Below, one piece after another: positions 21,801 through 37,775 of a DNA stretch of 64,000 nt; position 1 is the first letter of the stretch; every line of letters begins with the position of its first letter. Below the pieces are notes generated by a model, which worked only from the letters and a program-made list of their open reading frames with translations, ran no database searches and had not been told where the DNA came from. A program made the translations under genes and the position numbers. Origin of the DNA: Tethya wilhelma (taxonomy: Eukaryota; Porifera; Demospongiae; Tethyida; Tethyidae); the NCBI GenBank assembly GCA_964030475.1, contig CAXIPT010000011.1, positions 2,119,780 to 2,183,779 on the forward strand, written 5' to 3'.

Positions 21801-23188
21801 CATTCACACACATACAGTCAATGACAGATATACTAGTATATCCACAAGCAAATCTAGGAGTAAGCAATTGTTAGAACAACATTCTAGCTAGCTGCAAAAG
21901 CCAAGCATGCCTTCCTCCATTGCCAATTTGCAAGTTTACTAATCACCAGAAAGTGAAAAGACCTGGTTTGCAAAGCTAAAAGAGCAGTGGAGTGAGTGAG
22001 TGAGTGAGTGAGTGAGTGAGTTGGCTGAATTCTAGCAGTAACAGTAACAAAACGGGCACAAAAAGTGACAATAGTCACTCCCACTACCAGTTTAAAGTAG
22101 CCACTGAGAGTAGCATAAACCTACCTGTGTTTGGCGATGGCCATCCTCTCCTCAAGATCGAGCAGACTCTCATTCTCAGCCTTCACCATGAACTCCTTCA
22201 GCTCCATGAGGTGCTGGGTGTTGGTGGGGGTGGTGAGAGCCTTGTCCGCTATCGACTCATACTCCTTACGAATCCTACAGCATACAGTACAGTCACATTA
22301 GAGTAAAGTCTGTACATAATGCATTGGTATACACACATTGTGCATTGGTAAATTAATGGAATATGCATCAAACTACTACTATAGGGACGTTATTACAGCT
22401 TTGCACATATAATTATATATAGCATAATAATCTTTAGCATTTTTTTATTGTCAAACGTTTTAACCAATGTTGGCTTTTCTACACTGACAGTACATGTATT
22501 ACATGTGCTACTATGTAAACCTAAAATATCAATGCTCATCAAGAATATACTGCAGCTGCATGTATGCAACTGAATGAGTAGAGTGACATGAGGTGACAGT
22601 ATACGGAGTATCAGTCGATGGTGTTCAAATAACTCACTCCTGGTTGAGTTTCTGATTCTCCTGTGCCATTCTGGTGAGCAGCTGCTGACAGATGGCTTCG
22701 GCTCTCTTGGCCAGGGACCTCACTATCTCCTCACAGTGTAGCTCAAACAGACCCAGGGGAACAAGCTGGGGGGAAAGGCAGGAAAATGGTCTCATGTAAA
22801 AAAATATGCAAAAATAAGCAGTGTATGGAATGGGTAGTGCTATGAAACAAGGCAACACTTGAAACTTCGGCCACATGACTAGTTCATTTTCAGTTTCCTG
22901 GACATGGCATTATTCTGAGTCAATAGTCATGCAATCACTTGGCTATTAGGATGAAGTACCAGCAGGCACATATTGATAAAAAAAACCTATGTAAGATTAT
23001 ACAGCCATGTGCCAAAGTTTCGAGTCCAATACACTTAGCACCACACAGTAGAATAATGTTGATACTGTGCTGACCTTTTGTACATCATACTGCAGCTCCC
23101 TGACCAGCTCTCGATATATCAAAACTTTCTTCTCACATTCAGTAAAAGAGTGTTCCTCCTTGAGGAACTCATCAGTCTCCTTCTCTGC
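18834..23188 (-). CDS. Inner-arm axonemal dynein heavy chain, stem/linker exons (partial)
   Basis: Ten exons with GT-AG borders and consistent phases: 23075-23188, 22638-22765, 22125-22274, 21644-21797, 21063-21346, 20611-20746, 20187-20315, 19801-19935, 19342-19490 and 18834-19020, about 522 residues in all. The protein shows the N2/linker hallmarks of DNAH3/7/12-type chains: [44 protein letters not shown] and [14 protein letters not shown]. These chains are ATP-driven ciliary motors; the piece here is the tail and linker that join the light/intermediate chains to the motor ring. No AAA+ motor exon is in the window. The 5' part of what is very likely the same gene is at 41339-45921. A linking exon of perhaps 35-40 residues is missing between the two blocks. 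Confidence 0.88.
20806..21000. mobile_element. Putative MITE in a dynein intron
   Basis: 195 bases with ~20-bp terminal inverted repeats (TATGGCTGGAAATATTGACG on the left, complement of the right end TATAGCAGGAAATATTGACG; two mismatches). AT-rich, non-coding. A similar-looking but less complete stretch is at 20370-20545, with a palindromic GCCGGCCAAATTTACCGGC end. Confidence 0.5.
21991..22022. repeat. Tetranucleotide microsatellite (GTGA)n
   Basis: About seven or eight GTGA units inside a dynein intron. Confidence 0.8.
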
Positions 23189-24322
23189 CTGAAATGACAG
23201 TAGATTGTATGTAGGAAGAAAATACAATATTAACAAATCTGATCTACTGTACAAAGCACAACATTCACTAGATTGATGATCAGTGCCTTGCAATTTGTCC
23301 TGTCAGGCTTTAATACATGTACAGTGTAAGAAATTATATTGAATGTGGATCCACATCAATGAGTCATTGACCAGGGTAATACAGGTGCACCGGCCACATT
23401 ACCACATAGCTCCAAATTTTCATGGCACAATATTTTTGTTAAATGATAGGACTGTATAACTGTCACCAATATCTTCTTCATGAAATTTTAGATAGTCGTA
23501 TATTTTCAATAATATTATAGTGTAATTTCAGAGATTATGATTCACAAAAATTAGTTCTAAACAGTAAAGACAGACTTTTCATTAATTTTTTGTCACGAAA
23601 ATTTGGTATAATATGAGCGAAACAATATATAAAGACACATACTATGAGCCAGCCTCTCACACAAAGGTGCATCAATCCTCCCTAATAATGTTAGAAACTG
23701 TACTATAGTACACTACACTTCACTTAGTAATGGTTCCACAATGTATTTAATGCATTTACATGACAAAACTACACCAGATGGAAGGTAACTATATGGTTTT
23801 ATATTTTCATCTACAGTAAAAACATCTGAAGAAAGGACAAATGCATCGGGGACAGGGAACTAGGACTCTCAGAGAGAGGTTAGTCATTACCCCCTTATCT
23901 CACCCCTAAGACTGTAACATTGAAAGACTTATGTTACATTACTAGACATTCCACTTAGTAATGATTCCACAGTACACTATACACGACATAAACTACACTG
24001 AATGGAAGGTAACTATATGGTTATACATGTTTCAAGTGCATTACATGTGTCAAGAATCAAACATGTGACATCGAGGGGGGGATAGGGTATGTGTCCCTCG
24101 TAGAGAGGGTTCTACTTTCATTGCCTAGGGGAAGCATTCAGTATAATAAAACCAATCCACAAATTACAATCAAGTAGAAATCGACTTCTATCATCTTTAG
24201 AGAGTTCACAACAATACTGGTGATACAATTATCAACCAGACTGGAAGCTTAAAATCTCAAGAAAAATTTAATACATTTGACTACAAAAACTATTCGAAAG
24301 CAAGTGATTGGATCAAACACTG
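23189..24322. other. Spacer between dynein block and astacin, with a MITE and the astacin 5' flank
   Basis: 23406-23608 is a MITE (listed separately). About 23680-24322 is the 5' flank of the astacin gene and recurs, diverged, at about 26560-27305 in front of a second astacin first exon. No other gene is seen. Confidence 0.5.
23406..23608. mobile_element. MITE, copy of the element at 54676-54864
   Basis: The left end TAGCTCCAAATTTTCATGGCAC and the right end (GTCACGAAAATTTGG) are roughly complementary. The middle shares TTTCAGAGATTATGATTCAC and AAAGACAGACTT with the copy in the OLA1 intron. Non-coding. Confidence 0.6.
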
Positions 24323-25504
24323 ATGCGGTGCTCAGACTTGTTGTGTGTATCATCAGTGCTTCTCTTGGCACTGACTAATGGAGGCCAAGGACGAGTGGCT
24401 GACTACCCATTTCAAAGAAAGATCGCAAAATATACCAGTATAATAATATTTGTGAATCCATCTGCTAGGAACTTGACATGGTAATTCAAGAACTCTTTAT
24501 TTTCTTCCTTCATAGACTACGAACCAGACTTTGCTCAGTCAACAGCTGATGATGGTCTTGAGCCGGGAGAGATGCTCTTTGGGGACATGATTCTCACTCA
24601 GGATCAAGTTGAAAAGAAGCTGATGGGCTATGCTAATGAGGGTGATCCTGAGTGGGCTGGGATGGAGATTTGGGTCAAAGATGCTGCCGAAAAATGGCCA
24701 AATGGATTAGTACCATTCAAAAAAGATGCCTCACTGAGTAAGTAACAACTGTGTACGACACTGTGCTTATGTATAATATGCCACTAACAAATAATTTGCA
24801 GCTGATAAAATGAGTAAAGCAGTGGATGATGCAATGCTCGAATGGCACTCAAAAGTCTGTGTTGAATGGTTCCCGCAAACAACTGAAACTGACTACGTGG
24901 TATTTAAGAAAGGAAGCACGTGAGTGCCAATTCAACGGAGTACAACACAAAGTATTTACTACCAATAATTATGTATAATAATAACAGGTGCCAATCACAT
25001 CTTGGCAAGAAGGGAGGTGTTCAAGACATCACAGTCTCTGACAACTGCTACGACAAGGTGGTGGTGATGCATGAGATGCAACATGCCATTGGGAGAGAGC
25101 ATGAACACCAGAGGTGGGACAGGGACAACTATGTCACTGTCAACTGGGACAATATTGTTGGTGAGTTGAAAGTGCATTGGAATTTTTTTTTTATTTTACC
25201 CACTATAATATCTTATATCGTTGTGCATATGTTTATAAACACAGATGGAAAAAAGAATACAGCCTTTACAAAATTTGCTAAAGACAAATACAATGCCCAA
25301 GGAATCAGCTACGACCTCAAATCCATCATGCACTATCCTAAATGGGCTAATGTCAAAAGTAGTGGCCTTTCTAACATGACACCTAAACCCTCTACTGGGG
25401 TCACTGAAGATGAGATGGGAGCACAGCACCCCAATGGACACATGAGCAGCAATGATGTCCTGCACATCAACAAGTTCTACGACTGCAAGCACCTTCTACC
25501 ATAG
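24323..25504 (+). CDS. Astacin-family zinc metalloprotease (M12A), secreted
   Basis: Five exons: 24323-24416 or 24437, 24516-24737, 24802-24919, 24988-25160 and 25245-25504. Exon 1 encodes a signal peptide (VSSVLLLALTNGGQG). A short propeptide (GEMLFGDMILTQDQVEKKL) precedes the catalytic domain, which begins near KWPNGLVPF. The zinc site is complete: HEMQHAIGREHEHQRWDRD, matching HExxHxxGxxHExxRxDRD with three histidines and the catalytic glutamate. The Met-turn is SIMHYP, and the domain ends INKFYDC. Nothing follows the protease domain, so it is a minimal secreted astacin, probably acting on matrix or other extracellular proteins. The exon-1 donor used by the paralogue (AAAGTGAGT) is changed to AAAGAAAGA; a GTATAA 21 bases later keeps the same phase and may replace it. 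Confidence 0.88.
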
Positions 25505-27305
25505 GATTGCTGAGCAGGAAGAGTTCATACTTGCATTTGACTTGATAAAAACACTTATAATATGAATCAAGACTTTTTTCATAGGAATTTGGCTATCAAC
25601 ATATAGTATATAGGCACTTCATAGGAATGCAAGTTGTCAAGTTATTAGGCCTTGAATTATATCAATGAACTTTAATGCCATATTATACTCTACATGTACA
25701 TGGCAGTGCTAAAGGCAAAGGGGGAGGGGAAGGCACTTTGTCACGAAAGTGGAAATGAAATCAAAATTACATTACTAAACGCAGCCACAACAGATCACAA
25801 GTAGGCACAAAAATTAACAATGCAAAATTAACTAAGTTTGGATGGACAATGGCCAGTTTTGATAAAAATTCCAGGCTGCTGGGGCTTGGACTCCTGACAG
25901 CAGCAGCAGATGGTAAGGGCTTCAAAAATATCTCAAAGCTAGTCAGTAGCAGAAAAGTTTGTGTTACCATGACAAGTTTTGAGCCTGGAACAAGACTAAG
26001 GTAACACCAACATACCCTCAACTCCATTCGTTGGTTATACAAGGCTCCTGGGACTCAAATACTTTTGTTGCAATGCCATTCTGATGACATAATTATACTC
26101 AACCAACAAGATTTGAATATTGATTTTTTTTCTTGGAAAGGAGTTATTTGCATTTAAATGAATAAATATATAATATTATTATTCCCATGAACTATGTCAT
26201 ACTGGTCTGGTGTAGTGCATACGTGACAACTTTTGAATCAGCAAAAAGTCACAAAGACAAGAATCATTGTTGAAGAATAAAAACTGAATGAACAAAACAA
26301 TGAAACTATGCTGTTTTGACCAAACAAAGCTCAAACAGAGATACTGACTGCATCAGCTACCTTAAATTTAAATGCCAGGCATTTTTGTTTCCAGTTACAA
26401 ACATTGTTTTCAAAACTGTACAGCAAGATTGCATTTTCAAATAAAAACATAATTTTGAGGAGATGGGGCCTTAGTAATAGTACCACAGGCACAGAGCATT
26501 ATACATTCAAACTAAACAAAAGACATAACTATATGGATAACTTTTTCTATTGTATCACAGTGAAACATCTGAAGGGACACAGGACAGGGAATAAGTCTCT
26601 TGCAGAGAGGCTCATCATTACACTCTTATCTCACTCCACTACAGGCAGTTCAATTCCACAACAATTAACAGTGAAACACTACAAGATTGCAACAATGGAA
26701 GTAGATTACAGTACTAGGACATTCCACCGAGCATTGCTTCCATACTGTACATGACACACTTACACTAGATGGAAGGTAACTATATGGCTATAAATTTTAC
26801 TAGTGAATCACGTACATTTCCGGTGAAGAATCTGAAGAGAGGTCATATTGGGGTCAAAAATAATTGCCTGGGAAGGAACAATGTTGGCAACTGCCAGTCA
26901 GGCACACTGTATTTACACCCATGAGCACAGTAAAGATCTTGACCAGGTAAAATTTCCTTTAAAAATTGATCGTTTACCATCACTAACACTTGATCTCGAC
27001 CATTGACAGTTAGTGAGAAACTTATGTCTGACTCTCATCGCTATGACAGCATTGGTGGCTACCTTTACCAACTTTAAACCATTTTGGAATTCCATTGTGT
27101 CTCTTGACCATCATCTTGACGTCAGTTGTGGGTGCAAGTACATATGAAACCCAAGTACGACAAACAATCTGACTTCCATATTATGGCTGGAGATCTCACA
27201 GCATACTGGCATTAAAACTATCGACTGAATTGCAAAAATCTCAGAGAATTTTTAAAAATATTTAATTGCAAACTAATTGAGAGCAAGTGATTGGATCAAA
27301 CACTG
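25505..27305. other. Spacer carrying the duplicated astacin 5' flank
   Basis: The first ~1 kb after the astacin stop holds no recognisable gene. From about 26560 it parallels 23820-24322 (ACATCTGAAG ... GACAGGGAA ... AGATGGAAGGTAACTATATGG, and GCAAGTGATTGGATCAAACACTGATG just before the start codon). It is therefore the 5' flank of a tandemly duplicated astacin. Confidence 0.6.
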
Positions 27306-27399
27306 ATGTGGTGCTCAAACTTGCTGTGTGTATCATCAGTGCTTCTCTTGGCACTGACTAATGGAGGCCAAGGACGAGTGGCTGACTACCAATTTCAAA
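27306..27399 (+). CDS. First exon of a second astacin gene (truncated by contig end)
   Basis: 94 bases encode the same leader as the gene at 24323 (CVSSVLLLALTNGGQGRVADY) with three substitutions, and end at a good donor (AAAGTGAGT) in the same phase. No catalytic exon is found in the 420 bases up to the n at 27820, so the rest is beyond the contig end or lost. The intact leader and donor argue for a real paralogue. Too short to be conspicuous on its own; recognised by its similarity to the upstream gene. Confidence 0.65.
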
Positions 27400-27819
27400 G
27401 TGAGTCAGCAAAATATACCAGTAATTTTCCTATACAAATACACTCTGCTACTTGAAAAAACTGCACCTAAGTCAGAAAGAAATGTACGTATGTACATCCA
27501 TAATATTTGGCCAAAGCTACAGTGGTATTTCAACACTAGAGGAGCTAACGCACATGTACATTAATGCTTGCACAAAGCATTTAAGATGACTTCAGGTTGC
27601 ATTTCAATGCCCGGGCTGATAAATGTATACATAGATCTTAGATAATAAGCATCAATCACGATGTGGCTTTAGGCTACGCTTTTAGGCTTGTTAGAAGGAG
27701 AATGAGCAAAATAGTACTGTAGATTTATAGCCTGTGCCAAATGCTCAGATTGCTACTAACTGATGGATAGAAGCAGCTTTAACCAATAAAATTTCCCACC
27801 TATAGCTAACTTTGCCTAC
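27400..27819. other. Non-coding contig end
   Basis: Presumed first intron of the second astacin gene. Nothing recognisable. Confidence 0.3.
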
Positions 27820-27820
27820 N

Positions 27821-32314
<4,494 letters not shown>

Positions 32315-32717
32315 GAGTGTCAGAGATGTGAGTTTTATTGCCAGTGGATTAGCCAGTCTTAATAATAATCATTATAGATGTCACATACAACCTTGTCTGA
32401 CCGAATAAGAGCTGCTGGTATAATCACTGCCTAGCGCCTGGGTACCGCCCCCCATTTCTACCTCACGTTAAACTGGGTTTTTGAAAATGACGACCTTTTC
32501 ATAGTTGTTACGCTTCACAACTGCTTCACAGGGATATTGTCCATCACTAGAATAATTTATTAATTTAATGTACATGTCATACAAGTTGATACAACTCTCT
32601 ATTCTGTATAAGTATGCAAAATTAATACATAACAACAATATTATGTGCAATAAATTCTTTACTGGCACAATAATAATAAAACAATTTTTATTTTACACTA
32701 TAGTATGATGCATACTA

Positions 32718-33285
32718 TTATAATTCCTCATAAATATTCTCCAAGCATTCATATAGGTCTTCTTTTTCTTTACCCAGAGAGCGGCACAATGCCATGTCTT
32801 TGTCTTGGAATGGGTCATTACCACTCAGTTTTGGTGGCTGAGAATGAGTATATACCATGGTATACCATCTCATAATGAGGGTCTTCAACTGGGGCATTCC
32901 CTGAGGCCATTGAATAAAAAGGGGAATCATACCTTAATCATTATTATCATACTAACTTAATGCTGTCATGCATGGGTTATTTGAGGACAAGATAAGTGGG
33001 GTTGGGGGGGGGGGGCTACTATGGATGCACACACACTGGCACATGTCACGTACTATGCATATGGATGCCATATGCTGTATTTTTCCCAACTGGTAGTGAA
33101 GAATTCCTCTTTTGTTCCTGTCTTTTTCTTTGAAAGTACACCGCCAAGCAGATCACTGTCACCATCAAAACAGTGACAATGACAAGCACAGTTGTACTCA
33201 CTCCTACAGAAACACCAACTGTCAGTGCATCATTGCCAGCTGCTTGTTGACTGTTGAGGGAGTCTTGCCATGGTGTTGGTGAAAC
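32718..33285 (-). CDS. C-terminal exons of a single-pass receptor with a paired-tyrosine tail
   Basis: Two recognisable exons. About 33054-33285 reads from an acceptor (TTATAG) through a Gln/Ser-rich stretch into one membrane helix (TTVLVIVTVLMVTVICLAVYF), followed by a basic stop-transfer sequence (QRKRQEQKR). About 32718-32839 starts after TTCTCAG and encodes a cytoplasmic tail ending YECLENIYEEL, then stop. The phase between them does not fit with the best donor (GTACGT), so a small exon is missing or the donor is elsewhere. The upstream exons would lie beyond 33285 but a dispersed repeat follows directly. The tail has two YxxL motifs three residues apart, like a compressed ITAM. Not seen as a single open frame. 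Confidence 0.6.
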
Positions 33286-33295
33286 CTATAATATT

Positions 33296-34206
33296 ACTAG
33301 TGGCATGCAAGCATGGAGTGGGGCGAGCACGAGCAAGCCCATGCGCATAGAGTTTTGCATGTGGGAATAGACTCGTTGCAGGCTCTCCCCTATATACTCA
33401 CTGTGAAAGGGGAGCCTAGTAGGTTATGTGGGAACGAGGCTAGTGCATATTGTTTGTTATTGCACTGGTGAAAGAGTATGGCATAATTCCGAGCGAAGCG
33501 AGGCTATGTTTGGGTTCAATCGAGATTTTTCGTGGACGATGTGGTGGTGGCAGACCAAGGTAAACTTCGTGGCGTATCTTGGCTGTACTTGATTTCTTTG
33601 ATCATGAGTCTGCAGTTATTCTCATTACTGCTCAGGCAGGACTCCATTGATTCTCTCTTGCCAGTTAACAGTTACTCTCCTGGCCACCTACGCCCGGGGT
33701 TTCAGCATCATTCATGCGTTGAATCTTAGCAACTAGCTGTTGTATTAGTTCTGAGTTATCAGTCGGCAGTTCCTAGCTTCTCGGACTCTGAGCTCAGGGT
33801 TTTGCAGTTTAGAGCTTCTCAGTGGTGGCTGCTCTAGCTTCTGCTCTTGCTGGTTTTATACATGGCCACTGCGTATAAATTATGTGCTATGATCATGATT
33901 TCAGCTGACAAATTAACATAGTGAGCTTACCTTCGTGTAGGTTGTTGCCACCTGTAGTAAAATGTGCTTTAGCTTTTCGCCGTGCCTATCTTACATAGAC
34001 CCTTCCAGTCCAGTCCAGTTCTGACCTTCAGTTCTCAGTCCTTCAGTGGCTTTCTGTTCGGTGTGCGCGCGCGCGAGGCCAGTGTTGACAATTTTCAGGG
34101 CTTTGCAATTTTTCATAGACACGTGGCATGGCATGCGGTTAATTTGGAACAATTAGAATATAGTTCGTATTTACGGAAAGCGGTCGGTCGGACGATTACA
34201 TCACTA
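33296..34206. repeat. Dispersed repeat, copy 1
   Basis: Shares long near-identical stretches with 38706-39671, from CTAGTGGCATGCAAGCATGG to GGACGATTACATCACTA, where both copies meet a gap. It contains a GTGTGCGCGCGCGCGAGG stretch and GGGAACGAGGCTA, which resembles the end of the TAGCCTCGTTCCC elements. About 33440-33590 differs between the copies. No protein of a known transposase is seen; class unknown. Confidence 0.75.
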
Positions 34207-34259
34207 NNNNNNNNNNNNNNNNNNNNNNNNNNNNNNNNNNNNNNNNNNNNNNNNNNNNN
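34207..34259. other. Assembly gap (53 N); single-n joins elsewhere
   Basis: The only multi-N gap. Single n characters at 13643, 16172, 27820, 39682, 41338, 59947, 60173 and 63840 behave as contig joins: genes are cut there (13643, 27820) or repeats end exactly there. Confidence 0.95.
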
Positions 34260-35939
34260 AGTGTGGAGACTATTAGAGACTGGTTAGTCCCTACAAAAAG
34301 CTTGAGTAGCAGCTACATGCACTGCATTACGCTGGAGAGGCTAATGCGCATGCGCATATAATAATGCCACGTGGATAGTTAATTATGACCTTTGAACTCT
34401 CAAAGCTGGCTGCATTGTAGTACATGAATTTATACACTAAGTTTCAAAGCTTTCTAGTTTTTGTTTAGGCATGTTTATGATCAAAACGAGTATCAAGGAA
34501 TGTAGTACCCATGAAAAGAACTTACCTTGTGCTGTCAAAGTTGGCTCAACACATTCTGGTTCTCTGGAAATCCTTTTCAAGTAAGTCAGTTAGGAAGTAC
34601 GTAAGTACGTTAGAGAACAAAAATGGCACTATGGTGGCTTCCCACTGGCGCTCTCTACGAGTGCTAAGGAAAGTTTTTGTGAGTTTTAGGCCTTGCATGC
34701 AGTTGGTAATCTGTCAGTAAGAGCCTCTCAGCAACTTTGAAGGTTATTTTCTGCTTAACTAGATTTTTATAGTGACCAACATTTTGTATTGTGTCTATGG
34801 GACAGTCGGCCCATTCCTACTATACGTACTACCGTACGTATGATAGGACATTCTGTTATGAATGTATAATGAGTAAGAATAAAAAGCTTCTTTTTGGCGC
34901 AAATTACTGCAGCAATCCCCTGCCTAATGTTAAACAACAGCTTAGACAGTTATTCTTTTTAACTTTCATGGCTAAACAGCAAAACCTGGAAATAAATATG
35001 CGTTGACAGTGTGCATTGTGATCGATACTCATTAACCTTATCTCAAGACCAACACCTCCTTAACATCAGACATCACCCGATCATTCTCCTTTCTGTGTTC
35101 TGTATCATACTGTGTATTGTTCGTGCAGCCCACCCTCCTTTCTTACATTCCCCTCCCACCTGTTCACTCATTGTAGTTAAGCCTCATCATTTCCTGTTAC
35201 CACCATATTCACTGATGATGGTCTGCTGAATTCTAGCGACCGAAGCGTTTGCAAGTGTGCATTATTTTAGAGAAGGATGGCAGACTCTTTCAACAGGATA
35301 GAGTAGAAGTTGATAGACCAGCCAAGTCGTCAAGTAGAATCTGTTCCACATGCGATGTTTAGTCTCCTTGTACTTTTGTTGCAAAGTTAAATACCTTAGG
35401 CTTACATCTAAGACTGCTTTCAAGCCATTTTTTTTGAGTACAAAAGCTCCAGAAATCATCGATAACTAGCATACTTCAGTGATTGAACACCCGGTTATTT
35501 CCACACACACAAACTTCCGCCCACACATAAATTACTACCCAGAATCTGGGCAGTTGAATCGGATCGTTTTACACCCTCTCTCTTGGTGCGTGCAACATAA
35601 CGAAGGAGGAGGGTCTAGCTCGATAGGCTAATCATGTCCTAATTCACAAACATTGAAGCACCCTTGAACTCAAGCAGCCACGTGGATGATCACGTGCATG
35701 CACCTTAATTGGTAGGTGTGTTATTTTCAACTACAGACTGTTCAGGGAAATTTTGACATTAGCTACCTCACAAATATCAAAAATATTCGTGAAATGTTTC
35801 TTACTTACTTTATATGGTGCATATACCAATATCACAAACACAAGAAGAAATAAGTTTTTGATCATTGCACCTGTTCCGTCACAATGACTAACTTTATAAC
35901 TTTTCAACTCTTTCTAGATCATGCAATGCTAATAGTAAG
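34260..35939. other. No gene recognised
   Basis: The first ~40 bases (GACTATTAGAGACTGGTTAG ... CTACAAAAAG) recur at the very end of the window (63965-64000), so they belong to a repeat. The rest is non-coding as far as I can see. The last ~60 bases are the 3' flank of the multipass gene that follows on the minus strand. Confidence 0.4.
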
Positions 35940-37775
35940 TCAACTACTTGGGAAAATAAGAGGGGGATACTCATCCATGTGGTCAAAACGGTATGGTAAA
36001 AGATGTTGTTGTTCTGAATTTTTTCTTCTTGATACCCACTTGTAGACACGAGTCAACAAGTGAGAAGCACATCCTTTTGCTCTTTGCACTGGAAAGAGAA
36101 TGTACACTAACATACAGATATAATATAGGGGATGAAGTGAAATGATAGCAGTCCATATTTTCTTATATATTGAAAGAAGATGTTGATTTTCATTAAAAAA
36201 TGCTACCAAAGAAAAGGATGGTGGACCAATTGAAACCATTGTTAGTATAGTCATGAGCAGTATGTCAATATAGTTATAAATCCATTTCCTGTATGGTTTA
36301 AAGATGGCCACAATAACTGTTGCTAGAGCAAAAAGGAAGACGTTGAACTGAAGCCACACTACTGCTTCAACTACCCGTAACAACAATAGGTTGAAGATCC
36401 TGAGTAGGAGATAGAAGGCTGAGAAGTATCTGTAGTCACGAGGTTCATCTTTGAACACTCCTTGGAATACAGCTATGAATTCCCTCAATGTCTCTCGCTG
36501 AATGTTGAAGTAATTGAGACACCTATGAAAGCATCGACAGGGGAAGAGACACAGCAACATCAGAGGGAGGATGTTGAACAGGAGGAGCATCACTAGAGCC
36601 AACACTCCATAGGGAAGGTGCTCTCTACCAAAGTATTCCACTGTTCCATCCATGAGAAGATAATGCTGGTTCAGAGGGGTTTCACTCATGTCAAACAGAG
36701 TAAACGGCATTAGGAGATCAATTGAAATATTGAGAATCTTGACATATGAAAGTAGAATAAATGTAGCAAATGCTCCAATGAAGGTATTCTTTATGTCCCA
36801 CTCATTACGGATACACCTAAATCCCTTGTAAAATGGTCTCCATAGCGACACAACTCTAGGATAGCGATAGTGCAAAGTGGCAAAGATGTATGTGATGATA
36901 ACCAGCAGTAGTGGGTAGACAGCAATAGCATAGTCAAGAGCTCTAGTTTGAATAGCAGTCATGTTTGGATGAAGACAAAATGGAGTGTAGAGATCACGAA
37001 AGAAATCAAGGTTCCATATGCCATAGAAAGTAGTAATTGCCTTAATAGTGGTTGATAACTGATTATTAAAGCTTATTATGTAATATTCAATCATAGATGG
37101 TGATGCCAAAATCTGGCTTGTTACAACAAATCCATTCATTACTCCTGAAGCTGCTGATATTCGAAATGTTATGACTATCACGAAGAAGACTGTCAGTGGG
37201 AGATAAGCAACAGCAATGTACTTTATCCAGTTGTACTTGTAGTCAGTACAGTTGACACAGGCCCAGCTGTTAGAGTAGATAGGAGGAGCAAATCCCTCCA
37301 CACAACTGCCACACATCTGACCAGTTCTGTTCAATCCCAGGCTGCTACATTCATTCTCATTGAAGTCACTCATGTTTTTAGTTGGTGCTGTGATTTGATA
37401 TCGATCAAAACCAGTAAAGATTTTCCTTCCAGGATCACTTGATGGTACAGCACACCTAAACTTACAAAATCCTTCAAGAGTTTTGTTGAATTTCTTGTTA
37501 TAGGACAGACAATAGCAGTATGGCAGTGAAACTATATTATTGTCAAAGCACCACAGCTTTGGTTTGTTTCTGTTTCCTATTTCATGTTTAGCCATTTTAG
37601 TACATTGACAAGTATTGTTGGCTGTGAGTTCACTCCATGGTGGGCAATCCATTTCACTACTAGACTCCTGATAGTCACTGGAAACTGATCCATTGCCATC
37701 GTTTGTCAAACTTATTACATTTTTACTACAGATTATAGCGATGAAAATCAAAGCTGTAGTGTTAAACTGAAACAT
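35940..37775 (-). CDS. Cys-rich multipass receptor-like protein, intact (copy 7)
   Basis: Intact 611-residue single-exon gene, away from the main array and on the minus strand, in its own contig (34260-39681), so its true orientation is unknown. Signal peptide 1-20 (ALIFIAIICSKNVISL), Cys-rich ectodomain with the spacer KMAKHEIGNRNKPK before LWCF, and 8-9 membrane segments from about residue 188. Nearest relative is the frameshifted copy 6, with which it shares the loop IEYYIISFNNQLSTTIKAI and the segment FNE(N/D)QHLLSIYKKIW. It has an RVVEAVVWLQ stretch in place of the usual LLMFKG before the seventh helix, and ends IFPSS instead of IFPTN. Function unknown. Confidence 0.88.
   Translation of the reverse strand: MFQFNTTALIFIAIICSKNVISLTNDGNGSVSSDYQESSSEMDCPPWSELTANNTCQCTKMAKHEIGNRNKPKLWCFDNNIVSLPYCYCLSYNKKFNKTLEGFCKFRCAVPSSDPGRKIFTGFDRYQITAPTKNMSDFNENECSSLGLNRTGQMCGSCVEGFAPPIYSNSWACVNCTDYKYNWIKYIAVAYLPLTVFFVIVITFRISAASGVMNGFVVTSQILASPSMIEYYIISFNNQLSTTIKAITTFYGIWNLDFFRDLYTPFCLHPNMTAIQTRALDYAIAVYPLLLVIITYIFATLHYRYPRVVSLWRPFYKGFRCIRNEWDIKNTFIGAFATFILLSYVKILNISIDLLMPFTLFDMSETPLNQHYLLMDGTVEYFGREHLPYGVLALVMLLLFNILPLMLLCLFPCRCFHRCLNYFNIQRETLREFIAVFQGVFKDEPRDYRYFSAFYLLLRIFNLLLLRVVEAVVWLQFNVFLFALATVIVAIFKPYRKWIYNYIDILLMTILTMVSIGPPSFSLVAFFNENQHLLSIYKKIWTAIISLHPLYYICMLVYILFPVQRAKGCASHLLTRVYKWVSRRKNSEQQHLLPYRFDHMDEYPPLIFPSS

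Noticed and set aside
34511..35229. Several 70-residue frames in contig 34260-39681
   Set aside because: No domain, no splice-consistent neighbours, and no composition bias to support coding.
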